The notes below the pieces were generated by a model. It ran no database searches and was not told where the DNA came from. It saw only the letters and a list, made by a program, of their open reading frames with translations. Below are positions 55,449 to 62,703 of a stretch of DNA of 64,000 nucleotides, piece after piece. Positions within the stretch are counted from its first letter, which is position 1. Every line of letters starts with the position of its first letter. The stretch is from the NCBI RefSeq assembly GCF_008085905.1, contig NZ_VSFF01000001.1, positions 372,001 through 436,000 on the forward strand, written 5' to 3'. A program made the translations under genes and the position numbers. Origin of the DNA: Actinomadura syzygii. Its GTDB lineage: Bacteria; Actinomycetota; Actinomycetes; Streptosporangiales; Streptosporangiaceae.

Positions 55449-55592
55449 CGGTGGATCGCAGCGGCTTCGCCGAGTCCGCCTTCGCGCGGAGCCGGGGACC
55501 CACATCCTCGCACTGGGGTGAGTCGGCCTGTCCGCAGGCCGTAGGGCGACTTCCAAGCCCGAACCCGTCAGCTAACCCGGCAGGCGAATTGG
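55449..55592 (+). ncRNA. ydaO-yuaA (cyclic di-AMP) riboswitch
   Basis: The conserved blocks of the ydaO RNA occur in order: GCCGAGTCCGCC, GAGCCGGGGACCCACA, CACTGGGGTGAGTCGGC, GTAGGGCGACTTCC, and CCCGTCAGCTAACCCGGCAGG just before the ribosome site. In actinobacteria this RNA precedes cell-wall hydrolase genes such as rpfA and NlpC/P60 genes and switches them off when cyclic di-AMP is high. It sits in the expected place here. Exact ends are approximate. Confidence 0.9.
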
Positions 55593-55606
55593 AAGAAGGA
55601 GCCCCC

Positions 55607-56350
55607 TTGAACGGCAAGCACGGCAAGTACCGTAACCCCCTGCACAAAGTCCGTGACACTCTGAACACGACGCCCCGCGTCGTGGGCGCGGTGGCCGGTC
55701 TCGCCGCCTTCGGCGTGATCGCGGGAACCGCCCAGGCGGGGGTCTTCGACTCCGAGTCCGCGCAGTCGGCCGCCGCGGTGGCGACCGTCCCCGGCAAGGC
55801 GAACGGCGGCGACGGCGACGAGCCGGGCCGCACGTCCTCCCACAGCGGGAAGGCGGACCGGAAGAAGTCCGACTCCAAGACGTCCGAGAGCAGGGCGTCC
55901 GAGAGCAGGACGTCCGAAACCCGGGCCACCGACTCCAAGTCCAAGCGGGACAGGGTCATCGAGCTGGCGAAGACGTGGCGCCCCGGCACCGATGAGCGCG
56001 TCCGCTACAGCCAGACCAACAGCTACCAGGGCTACCGCACCGACTGCTCGGGATTCGTCGCCATGACGCTCGGGCTCGCGAAGCCCGGCCCGAACACCGT
56101 CGGCCTGACGTCGTCGCGCTACACCGAGCGCATCACGATGTCCGAGCTGAAGAAGGGCGACCTCGTGATGGACGCCCAGGGCACCAACACCACCCGGCAC
56201 GTCGTCATCTTCGAGAAGTGGGCGGACGGCGACCACACGTCCTACTGGGCGTACGAGCAGCGCGGCCGGTACGGCACCGACTACCGGACGCGCGACTACG
56301 GCCTGAACGCGGGCAGCGAGTACAAGGCGTACCGTCCGAAGAACCTCTGA
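55607..56350 (+). CDS. Secreted or anchored NlpC/P60-type cell-wall hydrolase
   Basis: 247 residues from TTG 55607, with GAAGAAGGAG five bases upstream; upstream in-frame starts lie inside the riboswitch. A hydrophobic segment at about 25-45 (VVGAVAGLAAFGVIAGTAQA) is a signal peptide. A charged Ser/Arg/Lys linker with SE-x-R repeats follows. The catalytic domain at about 115-247 has Cys in YRTDCSGFVAMTLGL and His in TRHVVIFEKW. It should cut peptidoglycan stem peptides. Control by the c-di-AMP riboswitch links it to osmotic and cell-wall homeostasis. Confidence 0.87.
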   Translation: MNGKHGKYRNPLHKVRDTLNTTPRVVGAVAGLAAFGVIAGTAQAGVFDSESAQSAAAVATVPGKANGGDGDEPGRTSSHSGKADRKKSDSKTSESRASESRTSETRATDSKSKRDRVIELAKTWRPGTDERVRYSQTNSYQGYRTDCSGFVAMTLGLAKPGPNTVGLTSSRYTERITMSELKKGDLVMDAQGTNTTRHVVIFEKWADGDHTSYWAYEQRGRYGTDYRTRDYGLNAGSEYKAYRPKNL

Positions 56351-56371
56351 CGCGACAGCGCCCCCATGACG

Positions 56372-56408
56372 AGGGCCCGGCCCGGGAGGATCCCCGGCCG
56401 GGCCCTTT
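56372..56408 (+). terminator. Terminator of the NlpC/P60 gene
   Basis: A G/C-rich stem of about 13 bp (AGGGCCCGG against CCGGGCCCT) ending in TTTCC, 20 bases past the stop. Confidence 0.7.
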
Positions 56409-56511
56409 CCATGCCCCGCCCACCCCGAGTCGGCCAAGGGACGGGCAAGTTCCCGCCCGGGTGCCAGCGGTCGCCTCGCGCCCCGGCACGGCCCTCCTAA
56501 AGTCCGCTGAC

Positions 56512-57918
56512 ATGGGGAGATGCTGGAAGATCACCGCCGTGGTCGCGGGCACGGCAGCCGTGGCGGCCGTCGCCGCCTGGCCCGCGGCGGCCACCGGGAC
56601 CGCCACCGGGACGGCGCCGTCCGGGCCCGCCCGGAACGGCTGGAGGCTGGTCGATGAGGAGGGCTTCGACCGTCCGCCGCGCGTCGACGGGGCGCCGTGG
56701 CGCCTCGACCCGCAGGGGCCGCGCAGCCCGTGGAACGTGGACGCGTTCGACGACGACGGCGAAGCCTGGAAGAAGATCAGCGGGCCGCTGTTCGCGCGGC
56801 GGCTCGCGACGCTGAACGTGTTCCGCAAGCGCGTCGCGTTCGGCCGGAACGGGTGGCTGACCGCCGAGGTCGCCGCCGTCGACAAGGACCGCGACGGCCG
56901 TCCCGACTCGCGTCCCGGGCTGTCGGCCAAGACCCTGCCGGACGGACGCAAGGTCGGGCGGATCTCGGAGCCGAGCTGGGACGCGGGCGTCCTCATCCGC
57001 CCCACCCGCCCGCTCCCCCGCCATTACCGCGTGGAGATGACGCTGCGCGGCATCGACTTCGGCGGGAAACGGAACGGCACGTTCGACTACAAAGGCCGCC
57101 ACAACGGCTACACGAAGGAGCCGTGCAAGACCCGCTATCCCTGGACGTTCCAGGGCGCGCTGCCCGGCAGGAAGCGCTGCGACTACCCGGACGTGACGCG
57201 CGAGAACGGCTTCTACTACATGACGATCCTCGACTACGCGACCCCCGCGCCGCACGGCAACCCGGGCATCCACTTCCGCCGCAAGGTGATCATGGACGGC
57301 TACTACAGCGACGACGCGCGCTGGAAGAACGCGGGCACCTGCGACCCGAGGACCGGCCGGATCTACCGCACCTTCGACGGGACGTTCAACGGCGTGAACG
57401 CGCTGTTCCCGCGCGGCGACCTGTTCCGCGAGACGGCGAACAACAACATCAGCAACGAGTACTACATCAAGACCAGGTGCGGAAACGTCTCGATGGACAA
57501 GCCGTACGGGCCGGGCAACCGGTTCGAGGGACACCTCACCAGCGCCGAGATCCGGCCGGAACTGCTGCCGGAGGCCGCCTACCGGTTCGCCGTGGAACGC
57601 GACCGCACCGGGTACACGCTCGAAATGAGCGGTCCGTTCCGGAACATCGGGCAGGCGACGCTGCGCGTCCACCACGACTTCATCGAGAACGGGCGTCCGA
57701 TCTGGCATTACAACCAGACGCCGGAGGAGTACGACGGGCGGTTCGACCGGCGGCTCGTCCACAAGGGTCCTGCCGGGACGTACACCACCGAGCACGCATG
57801 GCCGAAGGGCTCGGCCTATCCGGACTCGTTCATCATCGGCGACCCTCATCTCAACTACTACGAGGGCGAGGCTTACGTCGACGACATCCGCCTCTACGTC
57901 CCCGCAGACGGCGGCTGA
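56512..57918 (+). CDS. Large secreted protein of unknown function
   Basis: 468 residues from ATG 56512. Signal peptide of about 27 residues (VVAGTAAVAAVAAWPAAATG). The mature protein is rich in Tyr, Trp, Asn and Gly, with segments such as GFDRPPRVDGAPWRLDPQGP, DAGVLIRPTRPLPRHYRVEM, GFYYMTILDYATPAPHGNPG and YEGEAYVDDIRLYVP. Strand spacing and the closing VDDIRLYVP recall jelly-roll/concanavalin-like carbohydrate-active proteins, but I cannot assign a family. It lies between a cell-wall hydrolase and a chitinase operon, which suggests an extracellular glycan. Confidence 0.65.
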   Translation: MGRCWKITAVVAGTAAVAAVAAWPAAATGTATGTAPSGPARNGWRLVDEEGFDRPPRVDGAPWRLDPQGPRSPWNVDAFDDDGEAWKKISGPLFARRLATLNVFRKRVAFGRNGWLTAEVAAVDKDRDGRPDSRPGLSAKTLPDGRKVGRISEPSWDAGVLIRPTRPLPRHYRVEMTLRGIDFGGKRNGTFDYKGRHNGYTKEPCKTRYPWTFQGALPGRKRCDYPDVTRENGFYYMTILDYATPAPHGNPGIHFRRKVIMDGYYSDDARWKNAGTCDPRTGRIYRTFDGTFNGVNALFPRGDLFRETANNNISNEYYIKTRCGNVSMDKPYGPGNRFEGHLTSAEIRPELLPEAAYRFAVERDRTGYTLEMSGPFRNIGQATLRVHHDFIENGRPIWHYNQTPEEYDGRFDRRLVHKGPAGTYTTEHAWPKGSAYPDSFIIGDPHLNYYEGEAYVDDIRLYVPADGG

Positions 57919-57937
57919 ATCGCCGCGAAAAGCGAAA

Positions 57938-57969
57938 GACCCGCGCACGGCGGTGGCCGTGCGCGGGTC
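57938..57969. terminator. Bidirectional terminator hairpin
   Basis: GACCCGCGCACGGC and GCCGTGCGCGGGTC form a perfect 14-bp stem with a 4-base loop, followed by CTTTT, between convergent genes. Confidence 0.8.
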
Positions 57970-58011
57970 CTTTTCGGCGATGCGTCCGGATGGCGCGTCC
58001 GCGACGTCCGG

Positions 58012-58923
58012 TCAGCAGGTCAGGTTGCCGCCAGGTTGGACGCCGAGAAGTTCCGTGAACCTCTTGTAGGCGTTCACCCTGCTCTGCACCTGGGACGGGT
58101 TTCCGCCGTTGCATTCCAGGCTGCCGTTGATGCTGCGGATCGTCTCACCGAAACCGCGCTGGTTGACCATCGCGTTGTGCGGGGTCATGGTGCCGGGCCC
58201 GTTCTGGGTCATCCAGTACCACAGCGCGGTCTTCCACGACACGGCCGCGTCCCGTTCGACCAGCCACGGGTTGTGCAGCAGGTCGATTCCGAGCGCGTCG
58301 CCCGCGGCCTTGTAGTTGAAGTTCCAGCTGAGCTGGATGGGCCCGCGGCCGTAGTAGGCCGCCTGCCCGGCGGGGCAGCCGTAGGGCTGGCTCGCGTCGC
58401 AGTAATGCGGGTAGTTGCCCGTGTTCTGCTCCACGATGTAGACCAGCCCGCCGGTCTCGTGGTTCACGTTCGCCAGGAAAGCGGCCGCCTCCTGTTTCTT
58501 GACGGTGTCGCTTCCGGTGTTGGCGAACGCGGGGTACGCGGCCATCGCCGCGGTGAGCCCCTGGTAGGTGTAGAACGAATTCCGGCTCGGGAACATCTGG
58601 TTGAACTGGGCTTCGCTCACCACGAAATCCGCGGAGTTGCCGGGGTCACCGGGATCTCCGGGGTCGTCGGGGGGATCGACGGGGCCGCAGGTTCCCTGGT
58701 CGGCCCAGACGATCGTGCCACTTCCCGGCTTCTCGTTCAGCGTCCACCATTTCGCCGACCAGTTGTGCCCGCCATAGGACACCTTGGCGCCGCCGTTATA
58801 GACGCTGGACGCGTTCCATGCGGCGGAGCAGTCCGCGGCGGAGGCGGACGTCATCGGCAGGACGGCGGACGCGGTGCCCGCCGTGAGCAGCACGGCCCCG
58901 ATCAGGGGCAGGAATCGGCGCAT
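58012..58923 (-). CDS. Secreted GH19 chitinase with CBM5/12 module
   Basis: 303 residues from ATG 58923, overlapping the LPMO stop by one base (TAATG). Signal peptide to about residue 30. A CBM5/12-like chitin-binding module (about 32-80: AWNASSVYNGGAKVSYGG, WTLNEKPGSGTIVW) is followed by a Pro/Asp/Gly linker and a GH19 catalytic domain (about 100-303) with the acid Glu in NHETGG, a second Glu in YIVEQNTG, and AYYGRGPIQLSWNFNY. It hydrolyses chitin by the inverting GH19 mechanism. Co-expression with an LPMO suits attack on crystalline chitin. Confidence 0.94.
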   Translation of the reverse strand: MRRFLPLIGAVLLTAGTASAVLPMTSASAADCSAAWNASSVYNGGAKVSYGGHNWSAKWWTLNEKPGSGTIVWADQGTCGPVDPPDDPGDPGDPGNSADFVVSEAQFNQMFPSRNSFYTYQGLTAAMAAYPAFANTGSDTVKKQEAAAFLANVNHETGGLVYIVEQNTGNYPHYCDASQPYGCPAGQAAYYGRGPIQLSWNFNYKAAGDALGIDLLHNPWLVERDAAVSWKTALWYWMTQNGPGTMTPHNAMVNQRGFGETIRSINGSLECNGGNPSQVQSRVNAYKRFTELLGVQPGGNLTC

Positions 58924-59441
58924 TACTGGATGTTGACGTCGACGCAGGCGTAGAAGGCGTTCCCGGTGTCCGCGATGTTCCAGACCGCCAGGATCTTCTG
59001 CCGACCGCTGAAGCTGCCGAGGTTGACCGAGTGGGTCACGGTGGACGGGGGCTGGGTGTTCCCGCCGTCGACGGTGGCGACCTTCTGGCCGCCGACGAAG
59101 TACTCGTAGTTGGTGGTGCGGTGCCGGGCGGTGAACGTCCAGGTGAAGCTGACGGACCGGCCGACGGTGGTGACCTTCCACGGCTTGCTGTCGTCGTTCA
59201 GCTCGGTGAACCGGCTGCCGCCGCTGCACGTCCGCTGGCCCTTCGGGCCCTCGACGCTCTGCGGCTCGTACTGGATCGCTCCGCACTGGACGATCTTCTG
59301 CGCGCACTGCGCCTGGCGGCTCAGCGGCGCCGAGACGTAGCCGTGCGCGAGGGCCGCCGTGGCGGGGAGGACGACGGCGACCAGCGGTGCGATTCCGACG
59401 CCGGCCGTGACGGCGGCGAGTTTGCGCGTTGATTTCTTCAT
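58923..59441 (-). CDS. Secreted AA10 lytic polysaccharide monooxygenase
   Basis: 172 residues from ATG 59441. Signal peptide residues 1-32, mature N-terminal His (H33) in ALAHGYVSAPLSR, second copper ligand H107 (WTFTARHRTT), and NAFYACVDVNIQ at the C-terminus. It is a close paralogue of the 42.7 kb LPMO but has a longer loop (GGNTQPPSTV). First gene of an operon with a GH19 chitinase, so chitin is the likely substrate. Confidence 0.94.
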   Translation of the reverse strand: MKKSTRKLAAVTAGVGIAPLVAVVLPATAALAHGYVSAPLSRQAQCAQKIVQCGAIQYEPQSVEGPKGQRTCSGGSRFTELNDDSKPWKVTTVGRSVSFTWTFTARHRTTNYEYFVGGQKVATVDGGNTQPPSTVTHSVNLGSFSGRQKILAVWNIADTGNAFYACVDVNIQ

Positions 59442-59648
59442 GCGGGGGGTCCTTGCGTTCTGGGGTGGTCGATTTCCTCGCGTTCTCGCGGTGCTCGGCC
59501 GTGCGTGGGCGGTCGGGGTGGTTCGGGCCGGTCGGCCCGCGGCGGGTACGGCCCGGCTGCTGCCGGGGCCGGGGAGCGCCGCGGCTCCAGGGGACGGCAC
59601 GGCCGTGGCACGGGCGATGGAGGGGAGCGGGGCATGCGTACTCCATCT

Positions 59649-59688
59649 GATAGGAAACTTTCCTATCTGGTAGTCGAACGTTAACCCT
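59649..59688 (-). promoter_or_regulatory. LPMO-2/chitinase operator and promoter block
   Basis: GATAGGAAACTTTCCTATC (59649-59667) is a perfect 9-bp inverted repeat around one base, followed by TGGTAGTCGAACGTTAACCC. It matches the block before the first LPMO in spacing and sequence and is the better-preserved palindrome. It lies about 210 bases from the start. The rest of 59442-59918 holds no gene. Confidence 0.7.
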
Positions 59689-59918
59689 TAGTCCGCGGCG
59701 CGGGCAAGGCTTGCGCGCCGTTCCACCTCCGAATGGCGGCCGCCATGGCATATGACCACCGCAGGCCGGAAGCCGAACCGGTCCAAAACGTCCAAGGAAA
59801 TCGTCAACATCTTCTGGAGAATGGCGGAACGGTGGGCAACATCTGTTCACCCGAAACCCGTTGACACGTTAGGAAGCGCTGGTCGGAACGGTCGGACGAC
59901 CGTCACCCCGGGGCCGGA

Positions 59919-60422
59919 TCAGTGCAGCCCGCCGCCGCCCGCCGCCTCGTCGAAGATGAGCCAGGTGCGCGTCGAGCGGACGCCCTCCACCGCGTGGATC
60001 CGCGCGAGGACGACGTCCCGCAGCGTGCCGTTGTCGGGCGTACGGACCAGTACGATCACATCGACGTCGCCCCCGACGAACGCCAGATGCTGGATGTAGG
60101 GGACCTTGCGCAGCCGCTCGGTCACCTCGCGCCAGGAGTGCTGCTCGATGCTGATCAGGACGTACGCGGACGTGCCGAGCCCGGCCCGGACGGGGTCGAC
60201 GCGGGCGGTGAACCCGGTGATCACGCCGTCCGCGACCATCCGCTCCACCCGCGCGTAGACGCTGGAGCGGGAGACGCTGACCCGCTCGGCGAGGCCCCGC
60301 ATGGAGAGCCGCCCGTCTGCCTCCAGCTCCCGCAGGATCGCGCGGTCGACGTCGTCCAGCGGCGCGGCCGAACGTCCGACCGGAGCGAGGCCGGACGGCG
60401 GCTCGAACGACAGTTGGTCCAT
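59919..60422 (-). CDS. Lrp/AsnC-family regulator
   Basis: 167 residues. The HTH is DDVDRAILRELEADGRLSMR followed by GLAERVSVSRSSVYARVERM, and the RAM effector domain is VLISIEQHSWREVTERLRKV, LAFVGGDVDVIVLVRTPDNG. It diverges from the branched-chain 2-oxoacid dehydrogenase operon, the classic bkdR layout, where such a regulator senses branched-chain amino acids and activates or represses the operon. Confidence 0.92.
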   Translation of the reverse strand: MDQLSFEPPSGLAPVGRSAAPLDDVDRAILRELEADGRLSMRGLAERVSVSRSSVYARVERMVADGVITGFTARVDPVRAGLGTSAYVLISIEQHSWREVTERLRKVPYIQHLAFVGGDVDVIVLVRTPDNGTLRDVVLARIHAVEGVRSTRTWLIFDEAAGGGGLH

Positions 60423-60547
60423 CCTGACCCCTTGTTTCGACCAGATGTCCGCAAATCAGTGTAGCTATTGAGACTTATGGCAATCCTGATTCATATTCCT
60501 ACCACCGTCTGGTTGAGGAGGGCAGGGCTGATGAGGGAGGTACGGCG

Positions 60548-61675
60548 ATGACGGACGTCCGGCTCGACGGCAGGGCGTCCGATGGCGGTCCCGGGGCGCT
60601 GCTCCCGTCGGCGCGGCCCGTCCGGTTCCTCACCGACGCGGGGGCGGCGGCCCGGCCGCGGCCCCGCTACCCGGCGCCCGGCCCCGACCTGCTGCGCCGC
60701 GCCTACCGCGCGATGGTCGTCGGACGCCGGTTCGACGCGCAGGCCACGGCGCTGACCAAGCAGGGCAGGCTCGCGGTGTACCCGTCCAGCCACGGGCAGG
60801 AGGCGTGCCAGGTCGGCGCGGTGCTCGCCCTCGACGACGGCGACTGGCTGTTCCCCACCTACCGCGAGTCGGTGGCGCTGGTGACGCGCGGCATCGACCC
60901 GGCCGAGGCCCTGTCCCTGCTGCGCGGGGACGCCCACTGCGGCTACGACCCGCACCGCTACCGGGTGGCGCCGCAGTGCACGCCGCTCGCGACGCAGACC
61001 GTCCACGCCGCCGGGCTCGCCTACGCCGAGCAGCGCAAGGGGACGGGGCGCGTCGCCCTCGCCTGCGTCGGCGACGGCGGGACGAGCGAGGGCGACTTCC
61101 ACGAGGCCCTGAATTTCGCGGCGGTGTTCAAGGCTCCCGCCGTCTTCTTCGTGCAGAACAACGAGTACGCCATTTCCGTCCCGCTGGAGCGGCAGACCGC
61201 GGCCCCTTCGCTGGCGTACAAAGGCGTCGGGTACGGAATCCGTTCCGAAAGGGTGGACGGGAACGACCCGGTCGCCGTTCTCGCGGTGCTGGCCGCCGCC
61301 GTCGAGCACGCGCGCTCCGGCAATGGGCCGTTCCTCGTCGAGGCGCACACGTACCGGCTCGAATCGCACACGAACGCCGACGACGCGACCCGGTACCGCG
61401 CCGATTCCGAGCCGGAGGAATGGCGGCGCCGCGACCCGATCGCCCGGCTGGAGGCGTACCTGCGGCGGCGCGGCCACCTCACGGACGAGGACGTCGCGGC
61501 GGCCGCCGCCGAGGCCGAGGACCTCGCCGCCCGCACGCGCGCGGCGCTGAACGCCGACCCCCACCCCGCGCCGCTGGACCTGTTCGAGCACGTCTACGGC
61601 ACGCCGACCCCGCAGTTGGACGAGCAGCGCGCCTTCCTGCGGGACGAACTCGAAGCCGAGGAGGTCCAGTCATGA
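60548..61675 (+). CDS. 2-oxoacid dehydrogenase E1 component, alpha subunit
   Basis: 375 residues; GAGGGAGGTACGGCG precedes ATG 60548. The ThDP motif begins GDGGTSEGDFHEALNFA and ends at QNNEYAIS. The branched-chain-type phosphorylation-loop region is RLESHTNADDATRYRA. PAPGPDLLRRAYRAMVVGRR is the usual N-terminal helix. It decarboxylates 2-oxoacids (probably branched-chain, by operon context and the Lrp neighbour) with the beta subunit. The stop overlaps the next start (ATGA). Confidence 0.93.
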   Translation: MTDVRLDGRASDGGPGALLPSARPVRFLTDAGAAARPRPRYPAPGPDLLRRAYRAMVVGRRFDAQATALTKQGRLAVYPSSHGQEACQVGAVLALDDGDWLFPTYRESVALVTRGIDPAEALSLLRGDAHCGYDPHRYRVAPQCTPLATQTVHAAGLAYAEQRKGTGRVALACVGDGGTSEGDFHEALNFAAVFKAPAVFFVQNNEYAISVPLERQTAAPSLAYKGVGYGIRSERVDGNDPVAVLAVLAAAVEHARSGNGPFLVEAHTYRLESHTNADDATRYRADSEPEEWRRRDPIARLEAYLRRRGHLTDEDVAAAAAEAEDLAARTRAALNADPHPAPLDLFEHVYGTPTPQLDEQRAFLRDELEAEEVQS

Positions 61676-62703
61676 CGGGACCCGAGCCTGTGTCGGTCAC
61701 CATGGCGCAGGCGATCAACGCGGCGCTCGGGGACGCGATCTCGGCGGACGAGCGCGTCCTCGTCTTCGGGGAGGACGTCGGCGCGCTCGGCGGCGTGTTC
61801 CGGGTGACCGACGGGCTCGCCGCGAAGTTCGGCGACGACCGGTGCTTCGACACCCCGCTCGCCGAGGCGGGCATCACCGGGTTCGCGGTCGGAATGGCGA
61901 TGGGCGGGTTCCGTCCCGTCATCGAGATGCAGTTCGACGCCTTCGCCTATCCGGCGTTCGAGCAGATCGCGTCGCACGTCGCGAAGATGCGCAACCGGAC
62001 GCGCGGACGGGTCGAACTGCCGATCGTCATCCGCATCCCCTACGGCGGCGGAATCGGCAGCGTCGAGCACCACTGCGACTCCAGCGAGGGCTACTACGCG
62101 CACACCCCGGGTCTGAAGGTCGTCACGCCCGCCACCGTCGACGACGCCTATTCCCTTCTGCGGGAGGCGATCGACGACCCCGACCCCGTCATCTTCATGG
62201 AGCCGAAGAAGCTGTACTGGTCGAAGAAGGACGTCGCGCTCCCCGCGCGGACGGCGCCGTTCGGGCGCTCGGAGGTGCGGCGTCCCGGCGCGGACGCGAC
62301 GCTCGTCGCCTACGGCCCGTCCGTGCCGGTCGCGCTGGAGGCGGCGGAGGCCGCGGCCGCCGAGGGCTGGGACCTGGAGGTCGTCGACCTGCGGACGGTC
62401 GTCCCGTTCGACGACGGCGGCGTCGCGGCGTCCGTCCGGAAGACCGGGCGGTGCGTCGTGATCAGCGAGGCGGCCGGGTTCGCGGGCGTCGGCGCGGAGG
62501 TCGCGGCGCGCGTCCAGGAGCGCTGCTTCCACAGCCTGGCCGCGCCCGTGCTGCGCGTGACCGGCTTCGACATCCCCTATCCCCCGCCGATGCTGGAGCG
62601 CCACCACCTGCCCGGCGTCGACCGGATCCTGGACGCGCTCGACCGGCTCCAGCGCGACGACGAGCCCGACACCCGCTACCTCGACCTGGACGGTGCCGCG
62701 TGA
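61672..62703 (+). CDS. 2-oxoacid dehydrogenase E1 component, beta subunit
   Basis: 343 residues from ATG 61672. VLVFGEDVGALGGVFRVTDG and FDTPLAEAGITGFAVGMAMG are the ThDP-contacting segments, and IPYGGGIGSVEHHCDSSEGY and the C-terminal RHHLPGVDRIL are conserved. It completes the E1 heterotetramer. Overlaps of four bases with both neighbours show a translationally coupled E1a-E1b-E2 operon. Confidence 0.94.
   Translation: MTGPEPVSVTMAQAINAALGDAISADERVLVFGEDVGALGGVFRVTDGLAAKFGDDRCFDTPLAEAGITGFAVGMAMGGFRPVIEMQFDAFAYPAFEQIASHVAKMRNRTRGRVELPIVIRIPYGGGIGSVEHHCDSSEGYYAHTPGLKVVTPATVDDAYSLLREAIDDPDPVIFMEPKKLYWSKKDVALPARTAPFGRSEVRRPGADATLVAYGPSVPVALEAAEAAAAEGWDLEVVDLRTVVPFDDGGVAASVRKTGRCVVISEAAGFAGVGAEVAARVQERCFHSLAAPVLRVTGFDIPYPPPMLERHHLPGVDRILDALDRLQRDDEPDTRYLDLDGAA

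Noticed and set aside
60805-61671. Upstream extension of the E1 beta frame
   Set aside because: It overlaps the E1 alpha gene in another frame, and the ATGA overlap at 61672 is the natural start.
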